In this document: positions 35,801-44,955 of the stretch, in pieces | How positions within the stretch are numbered: position 1 is the stretch's first letter | Layout of the letters: every line of letters begins with the position of its first letter | Assembly: GCF_000714715.1 (NCBI RefSeq) | Contig: NZ_JMFO01000002.1 | Span: 91,271-155,270 of the forward strand | Direction of reading: 5' to 3' | Origin: Candidatus Magnetobacterium casense | GTDB taxonomy: Bacteria > Nitrospirota > Thermodesulfovibrionia > Thermodesulfovibrionales > Magnetobacteriaceae | DNA: 64,000 nucleotides | Translations under genes and position numbers: made by a program | Notes under the pieces: generated by a model | What the model was told of the DNA's origin: nothing | The model's database searches: none | Seen by the model: the letters and a program-made list of their open reading frames with translations, nothing else

Positions 35801-37959
35801 ACGACAAATGATCAAAAAACCATAGATTATATACGAGTTAAACCCTGTAACGATTGTTTGTATGAGGATGGAAGTCCAGGCCCTATTACAACAACATCTG
35901 GTACTAAAAAACCTGAGATAGAGACGATAAACGGTGATGGTACCGTAGTTGCTAAAAGAGCAATAGAACCCTTTAATGATGCTACAGGTAATCCATCTAT
36001 TGATTATGAAGAAGGTAGTTTTGGTTCACATGGACTGTTGCCTGCCAGTGAAGAGTTAAAAGATAAGATTTTTGCCTATTTTACAGGTAGAAACCCCATA
36101 CGTTCGGCAACAAAAGATGTTACAAGGGACACAGTGCCTACGACAACGCTTAGTTTTTACCTAACTGGCGGTGTCCAGCCTTACATGACAGACCCTCAGA
36201 ATAGGACAGAAGGTGTGAACTTTACCACAAACCAGATAGAGGAAAACATCCCCGATGCTACATTGGGTTTAGGTGGAACCTCATCATCTATATTCATAAA
36301 CAACCCCGTCAATGGAAACTACACAGTTGACTTGAAAGGTAATGCCGGATTGTTTACTGTAGACGCGTCCTCTTTCAATCTTTCAAGCGGGTCAGAAGCG
36401 ACGACCACAAAAAAAGGCTTTTACAGAAACGGTATCTTCAACCTGTCGCTTGCCCTTGATACCAACACAGGAGTATTGACCATCAACAGCAAGGTAGCGC
36501 CACCCACTGATGTAAAGTCGCAAAACAATAGCGGGAAGACACGCTTGACATGGACACCATCTACAACGGCTGATGTGACAGGATATAACATCTATGGAAA
36601 GACCTTTGATCAAGACGGCTTTACTCTTCTTGCAAGCACCGACAAGGACGCTACGTCGTTTGACACAGGTAAGGACTGGGCATCAACCGATACGGCAACC
36701 GTATGGTACTACGTGGTAACGGCCTTTGACTCGGATGTCACAGAAAGCCTGTGGGATACGACTACGGCAAACACAAACCCGATAAAGGCCGATTTCAAGG
36801 CATCAAACACAACGGTTAGCGTTAATACGCCCGTGACGTTTTCGGACCTCTCAACGGGTAACATTGTGTCATGGCAATGGGACTTTGAAAACGACGGTAC
36901 AATAGACAGCACATCACAAAACCCGACACACAGCTACACTGCACCGGGTACCTATTCCGTGAACCTGTACGTAAAAGACAGCGACGGCAAGACAGATTAT
37001 GTCTCCAAGGGGGCATACGTCACGGTTACGTCAGCTACGTCAACCGGTCGTGTACTCGGTAGTAAGGTAGACCTAAACGGTGACGGCAAGGCCGATATAG
37101 TGTGGCTAAACACTACCTCTGGCGACGTTGCCGCATGGTTGATGGACGGGACTAAGATAACCAGCGGCGGATATTTGACTAACGGAATGCCAAACGAGTG
37201 GCAGATAGCAGCTAAGGGTGATCTCAACGGCGATGGCACGACCGATATCGTGTTACAAAACACCACCACCGGTGGTGTCGTTGCCTGGTTGATGAACGGG
37301 ACAGCGATATATAGCGTCGACTATTTGACTTACATACCAAACGAGTGGCAAATGGTAGGCATTGGCGACCTAAATGACGACGGCAAGAGCGATATCGTGT
37401 GGCAGAACACTACCTCTGGTGACGTATTTGCATGGTTGATGAACGGGACGACGATATTCAGCTCCGCTTATCTGAAAAAGACATACCGAGCGATTGGAAG
37501 ATGGCAGGCATCGGCGACCTCAACGGCGACGGTAAGACCGATATCGTGTGGCAAAACTCCACCACCGGTGATGTATTTGCTTGGTTGATGAACGGGACGA
37601 CGATATCCAGCGGCAACTATCTCTCCAGGGGTATACCGAATAACTGGAAGATAGTCGCAATGGGCAACCTTAACGGTGACGGCAAGAGCGATGTCGTGTG
37701 GCAGAACACCACCTCTGGCGACGTTGCCGCATGGCTGATGGACGGGACAACGATATCCAGCGTCGGCTCTCCGGCCAAAGGCATCCCAAGCAACTGGCAA
37801 ATAGCAGCAATGGGCGACCTTAACGGCGACGGTATGAGCGATATCATCTGGCAGAACACCACCTCTGGCGACGTTGCTGCATGGCTGATGAACGGGACGA
37901 CGATATCCAGCGGTAACTATCTCTCCAGGGGTATACCGAACAACTGGCAGATTCAGTAA
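32891..37959 (+). CDS. Giant secreted NHL / C-type lectin / LCAT-like lipase / PKD / FG-GAP protein, frameshifted
   Basis: About 1689 residues if one base is restored. Order: signal/anchor (to ~45); six NHL repeats of ~47 residues (49-327, KWGSxGSxDGQF and GNVYVADxxNxRIQKF); C-type lectin domain (~338-470, WVGATD, EPN, CxxxSSLICEW); bacterial-repeat domain (GWGGDC, ~472-577); carboxypeptidase-regulatory-like domain (~582-672); alpha/beta hydrolase like LCAT (~675-1057) with the lid-side YDWR and nucleophile Ser806 in VAHSMGG; FnIII (~1200); PKD (~1300); six FG-GAP-type blades. The frame breaks in the A5 run 37475-37479 and ends at 37588. Restoring one A gives LKKDIPSDW and continues the blades to 37959. 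Likely an extracellular lipase/esterase with glycan-binding parts; substrate unknown. Confidence 0.85.
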
Positions 37960-37997
37960 CAAGTAAGTAGCACAATCCTCTGCAGGAAGGGGGCTGA

Positions 37998-38135
37998 GGG
38001 CATACGTGTTAAGCTAAACATGAAACACCACCAATAAAACCATTCATTGTAGAAGAACCCTCCCCTAACCCCTCCCATAAAGGGAGGGGGAGCTACTGAA
38101 ATGGCCAAATCTCTCTTAGCTTAACACGTATGCCC
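37998..38135. repeat. Small inverted-repeat element, family D
   Basis: A perfect 20-bp terminal inverted repeat (GGGCATACGTGTTAAGCTAA at 37998-38017 and its complement at 38116-38135) bounds 98 bp. The inside has no ORF but contains the CCCTCCC/GGGAGGG hairpin motif also found at 31339-31377. It is followed by a partial family C end (CCCCTTGACCCCATCCTGCG, about 38136-38172). Confidence 0.7.
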
Positions 38136-38225
38136 GCAAGGGGTCACGGACCCCTTGACCCCATCCTGCGCAACCTTGATTTTTAAACATGAGGTAAAAT
38201 TACCCTGCCAGAGGACAATAGCACC

Positions 38226-38254
38226 TTGATTTAGCCCTGGTGATGTTGTACAAT
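38226..38254 (+). promoter_or_regulatory. Putative promoter of the methyltransferase pair
   Basis: TTGATT, 17-nt spacer, TACAAT. The -10 ends 11 nt before the ATG at 38266, leaving a leader of only about 5 nt and no room for a ribosome site. Confidence 0.6.
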
Positions 38255-38265
38255 ATCAGACTATC

Positions 38266-39024
38266 ATGCCAAAGTTGTTTAAGGCACCAACGAGCGACAA
38301 TACAGCGAAGTTCTATGACGACCTCATAGCTGGACGCACAAGGCGCGGCCTGTGGGGTGCAGAGGCTCGCTTTGACGGTGCGCTGATTAGTACCAAGTAT
38401 TCGGTCAGGAGACACTTCACGCCCAATGTCGCCCCGTACATCAGGCCGACGGACGTTGTACTGGATGTCGGATGCGGCAGCGGAGGATTTCTGCCCATAC
38501 TCTCCGAACTGTGTGCAAAGCTGGTGGGGATAGACATAACGCCATCGTTTGTAGCAAAAAGCATGGAGATCGCAGAGAAGTTCAACCTGGCTAACACGGA
38601 AATATTACAGGAGAGCTGTGAGCACCTGCCATTTGACAATCACAGCTTTGATGTGGTGGTGATGCTCGACGTGATTCACCACATGGAAAATGTCCGGGAT
38701 TCTCTCAAGGAGGTACACCGTGTCCTTACGCCCGGTGGCCGCGTCATAGTCTTTGAACCAAACAAGCTCAACCCGCTTGTCTATGTCATGTGCATGCTTG
38801 ACCCCAATGAAAGGGGAGTTCTGCCGCTGGGGACAAAGGGTGCCTACAGGCGTCTGTTTGCACCTTACTTCACCGTGGAGAGGATGGAATATAACGGTAT
38901 GCTCATTGGCCCGCAGCAGGGCCTTTCACTGGCAATATCGGATGTCATAAACCACCGGCACACCAAACCCCTGCTTGGCTGGTTAAATGCACGGATGTTC
39001 ATCGCCCTGACAAAGCCGCAATGA
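38266..39024 (+). CDS. Class I SAM-dependent methyltransferase
   Basis: 252 residues with a Rossmann methyltransferase core (~55-165): motif I VLDVGCGSGG, the acidic strand VGIDITPS, and post-motif LPFDNHSFDVVVMLDVIHHM followed by EVHRVLTPGG. The substrate is unknown; the family includes ubiquinone-, lipid- and sugar-methylating enzymes. It overlaps the next methyltransferase gene by the ATGA arrangement, so both are likely translated together and act on the same pathway. No flanking biosynthetic gene narrows the role. Confidence 0.85.
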   Translation: MPKLFKAPTSDNTAKFYDDLIAGRTRRGLWGAEARFDGALISTKYSVRRHFTPNVAPYIRPTDVVLDVGCGSGGFLPILSELCAKLVGIDITPSFVAKSMEIAEKFNLANTEILQESCEHLPFDNHSFDVVVMLDVIHHMENVRDSLKEVHRVLTPGGRVIVFEPNKLNPLVYVMCMLDPNERGVLPLGTKGAYRRLFAPYFTVERMEYNGMLIGPQQGLSLAISDVINHRHTKPLLGWLNARMFIALTKPQ

Positions 39025-39674
39025 ATGCACAGCCGTTACAGAGAAACCAACTGAAGCCATTTCTGCATGAGTACTCCCGGTCCATGCCGCTGATGTATCG
39101 CACCAAGGTGGCCAACAGACACATCATCGGGTCATTTCATCTGGTACTGGATAGTGTCCCGTATGGGGCAAGGCTCTTTGACATTGGCTGTGGCACGGGG
39201 GCGCTGTTGTACCTTGCGATAAAGCTCAAAGACGTGACCCTGGCACACGGCTATGACCTCTCCAAAGAGGCAGTGGCGGCCTCCGAGGGCGTGAGTATCG
39301 CAATCCCGGAGCTTAGGGTGACACACTCTGCCGATGTCTTCCCCCCAAAGGACATAGCCAACTACGACGTCGTAACCATGGTTGACGTCCTGCACCACAT
39401 AGCCGGCCCCATGCAAGATTCCTTTGTCATCAGGCTGACCAAAACCCTCTCCCCCGGCACCCTGCTGATACTGTCAGACATGGAAGGGACAAACCTCTTC
39501 ACCGGCATCACAGCCAGGGTGCACGACCTGTTGGTGAACAAACAGGTTGTCAGACCCAGGAAATCAAGCGACGTAATTGCCATGCTGGCAGACAACGGCT
39601 TACAAATACTCTCCGTGTCATGGTGCTGGTCGGTGGTGTTTAAGAGCTTTGTGATCACGGCCAGGAAGACATGA
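39021..39674 (+). CDS. Class I SAM-dependent methyltransferase, second of a coupled pair
   Basis: 217 residues with motif I LFDIGCGTGALL, the acidic strand AHGYDLS, and VVTMVDVLHHI then LSPGTLLILSD. It is not closely similar to the partner outside the SAM core, so the two are not a recent duplication. The C-terminal part has a hydrophobic SVSWCWSVVFKSFVI segment. Substrate unknown. A family C repeat follows the stop codon immediately. Confidence 0.82.
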   Translation: MNAQPLQRNQLKPFLHEYSRSMPLMYRTKVANRHIIGSFHLVLDSVPYGARLFDIGCGTGALLYLAIKLKDVTLAHGYDLSKEAVAASEGVSIAIPELRVTHSADVFPPKDIANYDVVTMVDVLHHIAGPMQDSFVIRLTKTLSPGTLLILSDMEGTNLFTGITARVHDLLVNKQVVRPRKSSDVIAMLADNGLQILSVSWCWSVVFKSFVITARKT

Positions 39675-39675
39675 A

Positions 39676-39795
39676 AACACCCGCATAATGGGGTCAAGGG
39701 GGCTGGCCCCCTTGCAGGGGGTTCTGAAGGGGGGCGGAGGGGGTGAGGCACCCCTGCCACAAACCGCCCCTTTCTTTCTCTTCCACTCAAATGCG
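39676..39795. repeat. GC-rich intergenic repeat, family C copy 5 (opposite orientation)
   Basis: Reads GGGGTCAAGGGGGCTGGCCC, then GCAGGGGGTTCTGAAGGGGG, GGTGAGGCACCCCTGCCACA and AACCGCCCCTTTCTTTCTC: the complement of copy 3. The end CCGCCCCTTTCTTTCTC could terminate the methyltransferase operon. Confidence 0.75.
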
Positions 39796-39821
39796 ATTGC
39801 CCTAATGCACACCAACAGCAG

Positions 39822-39851
39822 TTGTGCAAATGATGTGTGCTCTGATATACT
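39822..39851 (+). promoter_or_regulatory. Putative promoter of the CNNM transporter / M16 protease / panC run
   Basis: TTGTGC, 18-nt spacer, TATACT, about 50 nt before the ATG at 39902. The genes 39902-44949 are tightly spaced and could all be read from here. Confidence 0.4.
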
Positions 39852-39901
39852 AAAGGTCAATTGATGTCTTGGCAACAACAGGTGTAAGTTAGCTTAACGG
39901 T

Positions 39902-41227
39902 ATGTGGATATATCTTATCTTGATATTTGTATTTATCCTGATGAGCGGTTTCTTTGCCGGCGCTGAGATAGCAGTGGTAACGGCCAGGAAGACGCTGATA
40001 GATACGCTTCAGAGGGCCGGCAGGGCAGAGGCAGAGGCCCTGATGATGCTTAAAAAGAATCCGGAGAGGTTTCTTGCAACCATCAAAATAGGTACTACCA
40101 TGGGGCTTGCCATGGCGTGTGTCTTGGGCGGCGCCTTTGCCATTGAGGTGGTGAGACCGGTGGTATCGAAAGTGCCTGTGAAATATATTGCTATTTTTGG
40201 TGGTCCTTTGAGTATCCTGATTGTCCTGGTTGTGGTGTCTTATGTGCATTTGCTCTGGGGTGAGCTGATACCCAAGTCCCTGGTGCTGCTCAACCCCGAG
40301 CGCGTTGCACTGGCTGTATCGAGGTTGATGTATGCGTCTTCCAGATGGGCTTCCGTGCTGATAAATTCCCTGACGTATAGCGCAAACATCATCCTCAGAC
40401 CACTGGGAATAAAGGCCTTTACCGGCAGAGGTTTCGTCTCCCAGGAGGAGATAAAGCTCCTTATACTGGAGGGCAAGGACAGAGGTATCTTTGAGTCCAC
40501 CGAGCAGGAGCTGATCCACAGCGTCTTTGAGTTCACCGATATATCGGTCAAGGAGGTCATGGTACCCATCGGACAGGTAGTGGCCGTCTCTATTGATGAC
40601 CCCCTGGAGAGAAACCTGCTCCTCATATCCGAGGAAAAGTACTCGCGCTACCCCGTCTTCGGCACCGAAATCAATAACATCAAGGGCATCCTTCATGCAA
40701 AGGACGTCTTTATACACCTGGCCCAACACAAGGAGGTTAACATGCGCAAACTGCTCAGGGCACCGTTTTTCATCCCGGAGACAATGCTGATCAGTCACCT
40801 CTTAAGCGACATGCAAAAAAAACGCAACCACATGGCCATCGTCGTCAACGAACACGGCATGGTCACGGGCATCGTCACCATTGAAGACCTGCTCGAGGAA
40901 ATAGTTGGCGAAATCAGGGACGAACACGACACGGAAAGACCCGTTATCTCCATAGGCAACGGCGTATACATCGTATATGCCTCCATAAACATCAGAGACC
41001 TCAAGGAGGACCATGCAATGGAATTCCCCGAGTCTCCGCAGTACGACACCCTGGGAGGGTTTATCGTCACCACACTGCAGAAGATACCACAGGGCGGGGA
41101 AACTATAAACCTCGACCATATGAGATTAACCGTCCTTGAGATGGTAAATAAACGGGTATCAAAGGTAAAGGTGGAGTTTCTAAACACCGACGCCTTGGAT
41201 ACACACAAGGAGGAAGGCGTTGAATAA
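39902..41227 (+). CDS. CNNM/CorC-family transporter (hemolysin-like, CBS domains)
   Basis: 441 residues. DUF21 membrane domain (~1-185) with GFFAGAEIAVV and GELIPKSL, then two CBS domains (~205-330; MVPIGQVVAV, YSRYPVFG, IEDLLEEIVGEI), then a C-terminal CorC/HlyC domain (~345-430; DTLGGFIVTTL, VLEMVNKRV). This is the YtfL/PaeA/MpfA layout, linked to Mg, Co or polyamine export. The older name hemolysin is misleading. The gene overlaps the M16 protease gene by 8 bp. Confidence 0.9.
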   Translation: MWIYLILIFVFILMSGFFAGAEIAVVTARKTLIDTLQRAGRAEAEALMMLKKNPERFLATIKIGTTMGLAMACVLGGAFAIEVVRPVVSKVPVKYIAIFGGPLSILIVLVVVSYVHLLWGELIPKSLVLLNPERVALAVSRLMYASSRWASVLINSLTYSANIILRPLGIKAFTGRGFVSQEEIKLLILEGKDRGIFESTEQELIHSVFEFTDISVKEVMVPIGQVVAVSIDDPLERNLLLISEEKYSRYPVFGTEINNIKGILHAKDVFIHLAQHKEVNMRKLLRAPFFIPETMLISHLLSDMQKKRNHMAIVVNEHGMVTGIVTIEDLLEEIVGEIRDEHDTERPVISIGNGVYIVYASINIRDLKEDHAMEFPESPQYDTLGGFIVTTLQKIPQGGETINLDHMRLTVLEMVNKRVSKVKVEFLNTDALDTHKEEGVE

Positions 41228-42689
41228 GACAATCGATGTATCGGGTTTAACACTTTTACACAACCTTTTACATTTGCCCAAACGGGTGATGATAAGGGTA
41301 CCAGTGAGCGTAATAGTCGTGTTATCAGCCGCCGTGCTGTGTTCGTGTGCGACTCCGGTCACAAAGTCCGGAGGCCCGCAGGCTGCACTTGTCTCCAAGG
41401 GACCGTTAACTGAAGCCCGGCAGCCGGGACTTGAACACGGCGTTGAACTCATCCCAAAGGAGTACTTCCTTGACAACGGCCTAAAGGTGCTCATGGTCGA
41501 GGACCACAAGGTACCCATTGCTACGTTTCAGATATGGTACAAGGTCGGTTCGATAGACGAACAGCCAGGCAAGACCGGCCTTAGTCACATGCTTGAACAC
41601 ATGATGTTTAAGGGAACCAATCGCTACGGCTCCAAGGTGTTTTCAAACCTGGTACAGAAAAACGGCGGTGTAGACAATGCCTTTACGACCAGAAACTACA
41701 CCATGTACTACCAAACACTCATATCGGACAGGCTTGGGTTGTCCGTGGAGCTTGAGGCCGACAGGATGGCAAACCTGCTCTTAAACGAAGAGGACGTAAA
41801 GTCGGAAAAACAGGTCATTATGGAAGAAAGACGTCTGCGGACAGAAGACAACCCCCAGAATCTGCTGTTTGAACAACTGACGGAAAAGGCCATTTCCACA
41901 CACCCCTACCGCAATCCCGTCATCGGATGGATGGATGACATAGCATCCTTTACCGTGGAGGACCTGCGGCAACACTACAATACCTACTACAGCCCCAACA
42001 ATGCCGTTATAATCGTCACCGGAGACATCAATCCCACAGAGACGCTCCGGTTGATCAAGGCCAACTTTGGCTCCATACCCGCCAAAAACACGGCGGCAGT
42101 ACAAATCCCAAAAGAGCCTGCACAGGCCCAACCCAAACGCATTGTCCTGAGAAAGCCTGCTCAACTACCCTATCTGCTGATGGCCTACCACGTCCCCTCC
42201 ATTCCCCATAAGGACAGCTATGCCCTGGATGTGCTGTCGGCGTTGCTTTCGGGCAAGAGTGGCAGACTATACCAGGAGCTTGTAAAGAACCAAAAGGTTG
42301 CCCTCAATGCCTTTGTCTTCTACAGCGGGTTTCACTCGGACCCCTATCTGATGTACTTTGGCGGTTCCGTAATGGGTGGCAAGGGCAACAACACGGATGC
42401 CCTTGAGGGCGCCATACTGCACGAAATCGAAAAGCTAAAGACAACGCCACCCACCCAACGGGAGATACGGAAGGCCAAGAACCAGATAGAGGCCTCATTT
42501 ATCATGGGACAGGACTCCATCTACTTTCAGGGCGAACTCCTGGGCATGTACGAAATGCTCGGCAACTGGAGGCTCAAGGACAGGTACCTGGAGGAGATTC
42601 GGGCCGTAACGGCAGAAGACGTAACAAGGGTGGCCGCAACATATCTGACCATAAACAACAGCACCATCGGTACCCTGATACCGGAGTAA
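41220..42689 (+). CDS. M16-family zinc protease, catalytic subunit, predicted lipoprotein
   Basis: 489 residues. The zinc site HxxEH is H123-M-L-E126-H127 in GLSHMLEHMMFKGT, with a downstream ENxxxxE-like acidic stretch near EERRLRTEDNPQ. The start is TTG 41220, supported by a strong ribosome site (AAGGAGG, 7 nt upstream) and an 8-bp overlap with the CNNM gene. ATG 41289 would give a more typical signal peptide. A hydrophobic stretch ends in LCSC (Cys43), a plausible lipobox, so the protein is probably anchored in the periplasm. M16 proteases of this type work as pairs; the next gene is the partner. Confidence 0.88.
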   Translation: MNKTIDVSGLTLLHNLLHLPKRVMIRVPVSVIVVLSAAVLCSCATPVTKSGGPQAALVSKGPLTEARQPGLEHGVELIPKEYFLDNGLKVLMVEDHKVPIATFQIWYKVGSIDEQPGKTGLSHMLEHMMFKGTNRYGSKVFSNLVQKNGGVDNAFTTRNYTMYYQTLISDRLGLSVELEADRMANLLLNEEDVKSEKQVIMEERRLRTEDNPQNLLFEQLTEKAISTHPYRNPVIGWMDDIASFTVEDLRQHYNTYYSPNNAVIIVTGDINPTETLRLIKANFGSIPAKNTAAVQIPKEPAQAQPKRIVLRKPAQLPYLLMAYHVPSIPHKDSYALDVLSALLSGKSGRLYQELVKNQKVALNAFVFYSGFHSDPYLMYFGGSVMGGKGNNTDALEGAILHEIEKLKTTPPTQREIRKAKNQIEASFIMGQDSIYFQGELLGMYEMLGNWRLKDRYLEEIRAVTAEDVTRVAATYLTINNSTIGTLIPE

Positions 42690-42692
42690 ACG

Positions 42693-44069
42693 ATGAAAAA
42701 ACTGGAGGCGATGATACTAATGATCATGCACATGCGCATAAGGGTGTTTTTTGCTGCAATACTGCTGGTTGTGTTTCCTCTGACTGCACATGCACTGGAT
42801 GTAAGACGGGAGGTACTGATGAATGGATTGACATTGCTGCATATGGAGAGAACCAACCTGCCCATTGTGAAGATAAACATGCTAATAAGGGCATCAAAGC
42901 TCGATGAGCCATCAGACAAGGCGGGGCTGGCAAACCTGACGGCCGAAATGCTGCTGGAGGGTACAAAGAGCAAGAGTTCCAAGGAGATACAGGAGGAGGT
43001 CGAGTTTATGGGTGCCTCGCTGGAGGCGTCCGTGAATACGGATTTTACGGTCATTTCGCTTTCGGTGCTGAAGAAGGACCTTGACAAGGGGTTTGAGATA
43101 CTTGCCGATTGCCTGTTGAATCCGTCGTTTTCCGAGGGCGAGCTGAGGGCCAAAAAGGAGATCGTAAAGGGCGCCATCAAACAAAGTGAGGAGTCTCCGG
43201 CGTTTGTGGCAAACAGGGCATTCTTGAAGGACGTCTACGGACAGTTTCCATATGGCCGTCCAACCGAAGGCGATATACAGAGCGTTGATTCCATATACGT
43301 ACAAGACCTTGTGAACTTCCACAAGGGGCACTACGTTGCCTCAGCATCGATCCTCACGGCCGTGGGGGATGTTACATATGACAAGATTACAGGGCTGATT
43401 GACAAGCACCTGTCAAAGTGGCAACCGGGTGAGGTCGGTCATCCCCATGCACCGATATTGCATAATGGTCATAACGCCAAGGTCAATCTCATCGACATGG
43501 ACCTCACACAGGCAAACATCATCATTGGTCATGAGGGGATCACCAGGGACAACATAGACTTCTATGCCGTGATGGTCATGAACTACATCCTCGGAGGCGG
43601 GGGGTTCTCCTCACGCATGGTTAAGACCCTGAGGGATGACATGGGGCTTGCTTACGATGTGCGCAGTCACTTTGCCTCTTACAAGTATGGCGGGGACTTT
43701 CAGGCCATCATACAGACAAAAAACGAGTTTGCAAACACGGCAGTTACCGAAATACTAAAGCAGATAAAAAGAATAAAGACCGACTACGTTACAGAGGAGG
43801 AACTAAGCGACGCAAAGGCGTATTTGACGGGCAGTTTTCCGCGTAAGCTCGATACCATGGACAAGATAGCCCATTTCCTGTCACAGGTGGAGTTCTATAG
43901 GCTCGGCTTGGACTATGACAAGAAATACCTGGACTACATCAAGGCGGTAACGAAGGAGGACGTCAGGCGCGTTGCGGTTAAATACCTCGATGATATCAAC
44001 TACCATCTTGTCATTGTAGGCAAACAAGAAAAGATAGGGTTTCAACAAAAAGACACAAAGGATAAATAG
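42693..44069 (+). CDS. M16-family protease partner lacking the zinc motif
   Basis: 458 residues. Signal peptide (to about residue 35, AHA). At the place of HxxEH it has AGLANLTAEML, so there is no zinc ligand set. It retains the C-terminal substrate-binding region (GGGGFSSRMVKTLRDDMGLAYDVRS) with the Arg...Tyr pair typical of the non-catalytic M16B subunit. It lies 3 bp after the catalytic subunit gene. Together they should form a periplasmic heterodimeric peptidase; substrate unknown. Confidence 0.88.
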   Translation: MKKLEAMILMIMHMRIRVFFAAILLVVFPLTAHALDVRREVLMNGLTLLHMERTNLPIVKINMLIRASKLDEPSDKAGLANLTAEMLLEGTKSKSSKEIQEEVEFMGASLEASVNTDFTVISLSVLKKDLDKGFEILADCLLNPSFSEGELRAKKEIVKGAIKQSEESPAFVANRAFLKDVYGQFPYGRPTEGDIQSVDSIYVQDLVNFHKGHYVASASILTAVGDVTYDKITGLIDKHLSKWQPGEVGHPHAPILHNGHNAKVNLIDMDLTQANIIIGHEGITRDNIDFYAVMVMNYILGGGGFSSRMVKTLRDDMGLAYDVRSHFASYKYGGDFQAIIQTKNEFANTAVTEILKQIKRIKTDYVTEEELSDAKAYLTGSFPRKLDTMDKIAHFLSQVEFYRLGLDYDKKYLDYIKAVTKEDVRRVAVKYLDDINYHLVIVGKQEKIGFQQKDTKDK

Positions 44070-44076
44070 AATCAAT

Positions 44077-44949
44077 ATGCCATTAGAAATGATACGCACA
44101 AGTTCGATAATGCAGGAGACGTCAAGCAAGTACCGTGCAGATGGTAAGCGCATTGGCCTTGTACCAACAATGGGTGCCCTACACGAGGGTCACGTGAGCC
44201 TTATACGGCGGGCCAGACAGGAAAACGATGCCGTTGTCGTGAGCATATTTGTCAATCCGAGGCAGTTTGGCGCCGGTGAGGACTTTGACAGCTACCCCAG
44301 GGATTATGCGGCAGACTGGGCCGTATTGTTAAAAGAGGAGGTGAATGTCCTCTTTATGCCCGGCATCCCTGAGATGTATCCGGGAGGTTTTTGCACGACG
44401 GTTAGCGTGACGGAGATAACCGACAGACTATGTGGCAAGTTTCGCCCGACTCACTTTGCCGGTGTAACGACGGTGGTGGCCAAGCTCTTTAACATTGTAC
44501 GGCCAACGCGGGCGTATTTTGGTCAGAAGGATTATCAGCAGTGTGTCGTCATCAGCAGGATGGTCTGCGACCTCAATATGGATGTTCAGGTGGTGCCATG
44601 TCCAACGGTAAGGGAAAAGGACGGTCTTGCGATGAGTTCGCGTAACGTGTATCTGACCCCGGAGGAGCGTGCCGATGCAGCCTTGATATACAAGGCCATG
44701 AAGGAGGTCGAAGTCGCCCTCAAGACAGCAACGTTACACCTGAGCAAGGCATCCCGGAGGCTCAACGAACTGTTAAAGGCAATCAGCTCCGTCAGTGAGG
44801 TCCAGTATGCCTCCGTCTATGACCCCGAGAGCCTCGTTGAACTATCAGAGGCCACTAAGGGAACAAACGGAAGAGGTACCGTGCTCATAGCCGTAGCAGT
44901 GAAGATCGGAACTACAAGGTTGATCGACAACCTCCTGTTAAAACTCTGA
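44077..44949 (+). CDS. panC: Pantothenate synthetase
   Basis: Condenses pantoate with beta-alanine using ATP (vitamin B5/CoA synthesis, cytoplasm). 290 residues with the class I nucleotidyl-transferase fold motifs: LVPTMGALHEGHVSLI with HxGH, SIFVNPRQFG, FAGVTTVVAKLFN, YFGQKDYQQ, and KDGLAMSSRN (KMSKS-like). Start ATG 44077 lies 7 bp after the protease gene, so it is co-transcribed. No panB or panD is in the window. It converges with the mlaF-like gene, whose end is 6 bp away. Confidence 0.95.
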   Translation: MPLEMIRTSSIMQETSSKYRADGKRIGLVPTMGALHEGHVSLIRRARQENDAVVVSIFVNPRQFGAGEDFDSYPRDYAADWAVLLKEEVNVLFMPGIPEMYPGGFCTTVSVTEITDRLCGKFRPTHFAGVTTVVAKLFNIVRPTRAYFGQKDYQQCVVISRMVCDLNMDVQVVPCPTVREKDGLAMSSRNVYLTPEERADAALIYKAMKEVEVALKTATLHLSKASRRLNELLKAISSVSEVQYASVYDPESLVELSEATKGTNGRGTVLIAVAVKIGTTRLIDNLLLKL

Positions 44950-44955
44950 TAAAAG

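Noticed and set aside
38070..38088. CCCTCCC/GGGAGGG hairpin as a terminator of the giant lipase gene
   Set aside because: No T tract follows on either strand. It is better explained as the inside of the family D element.
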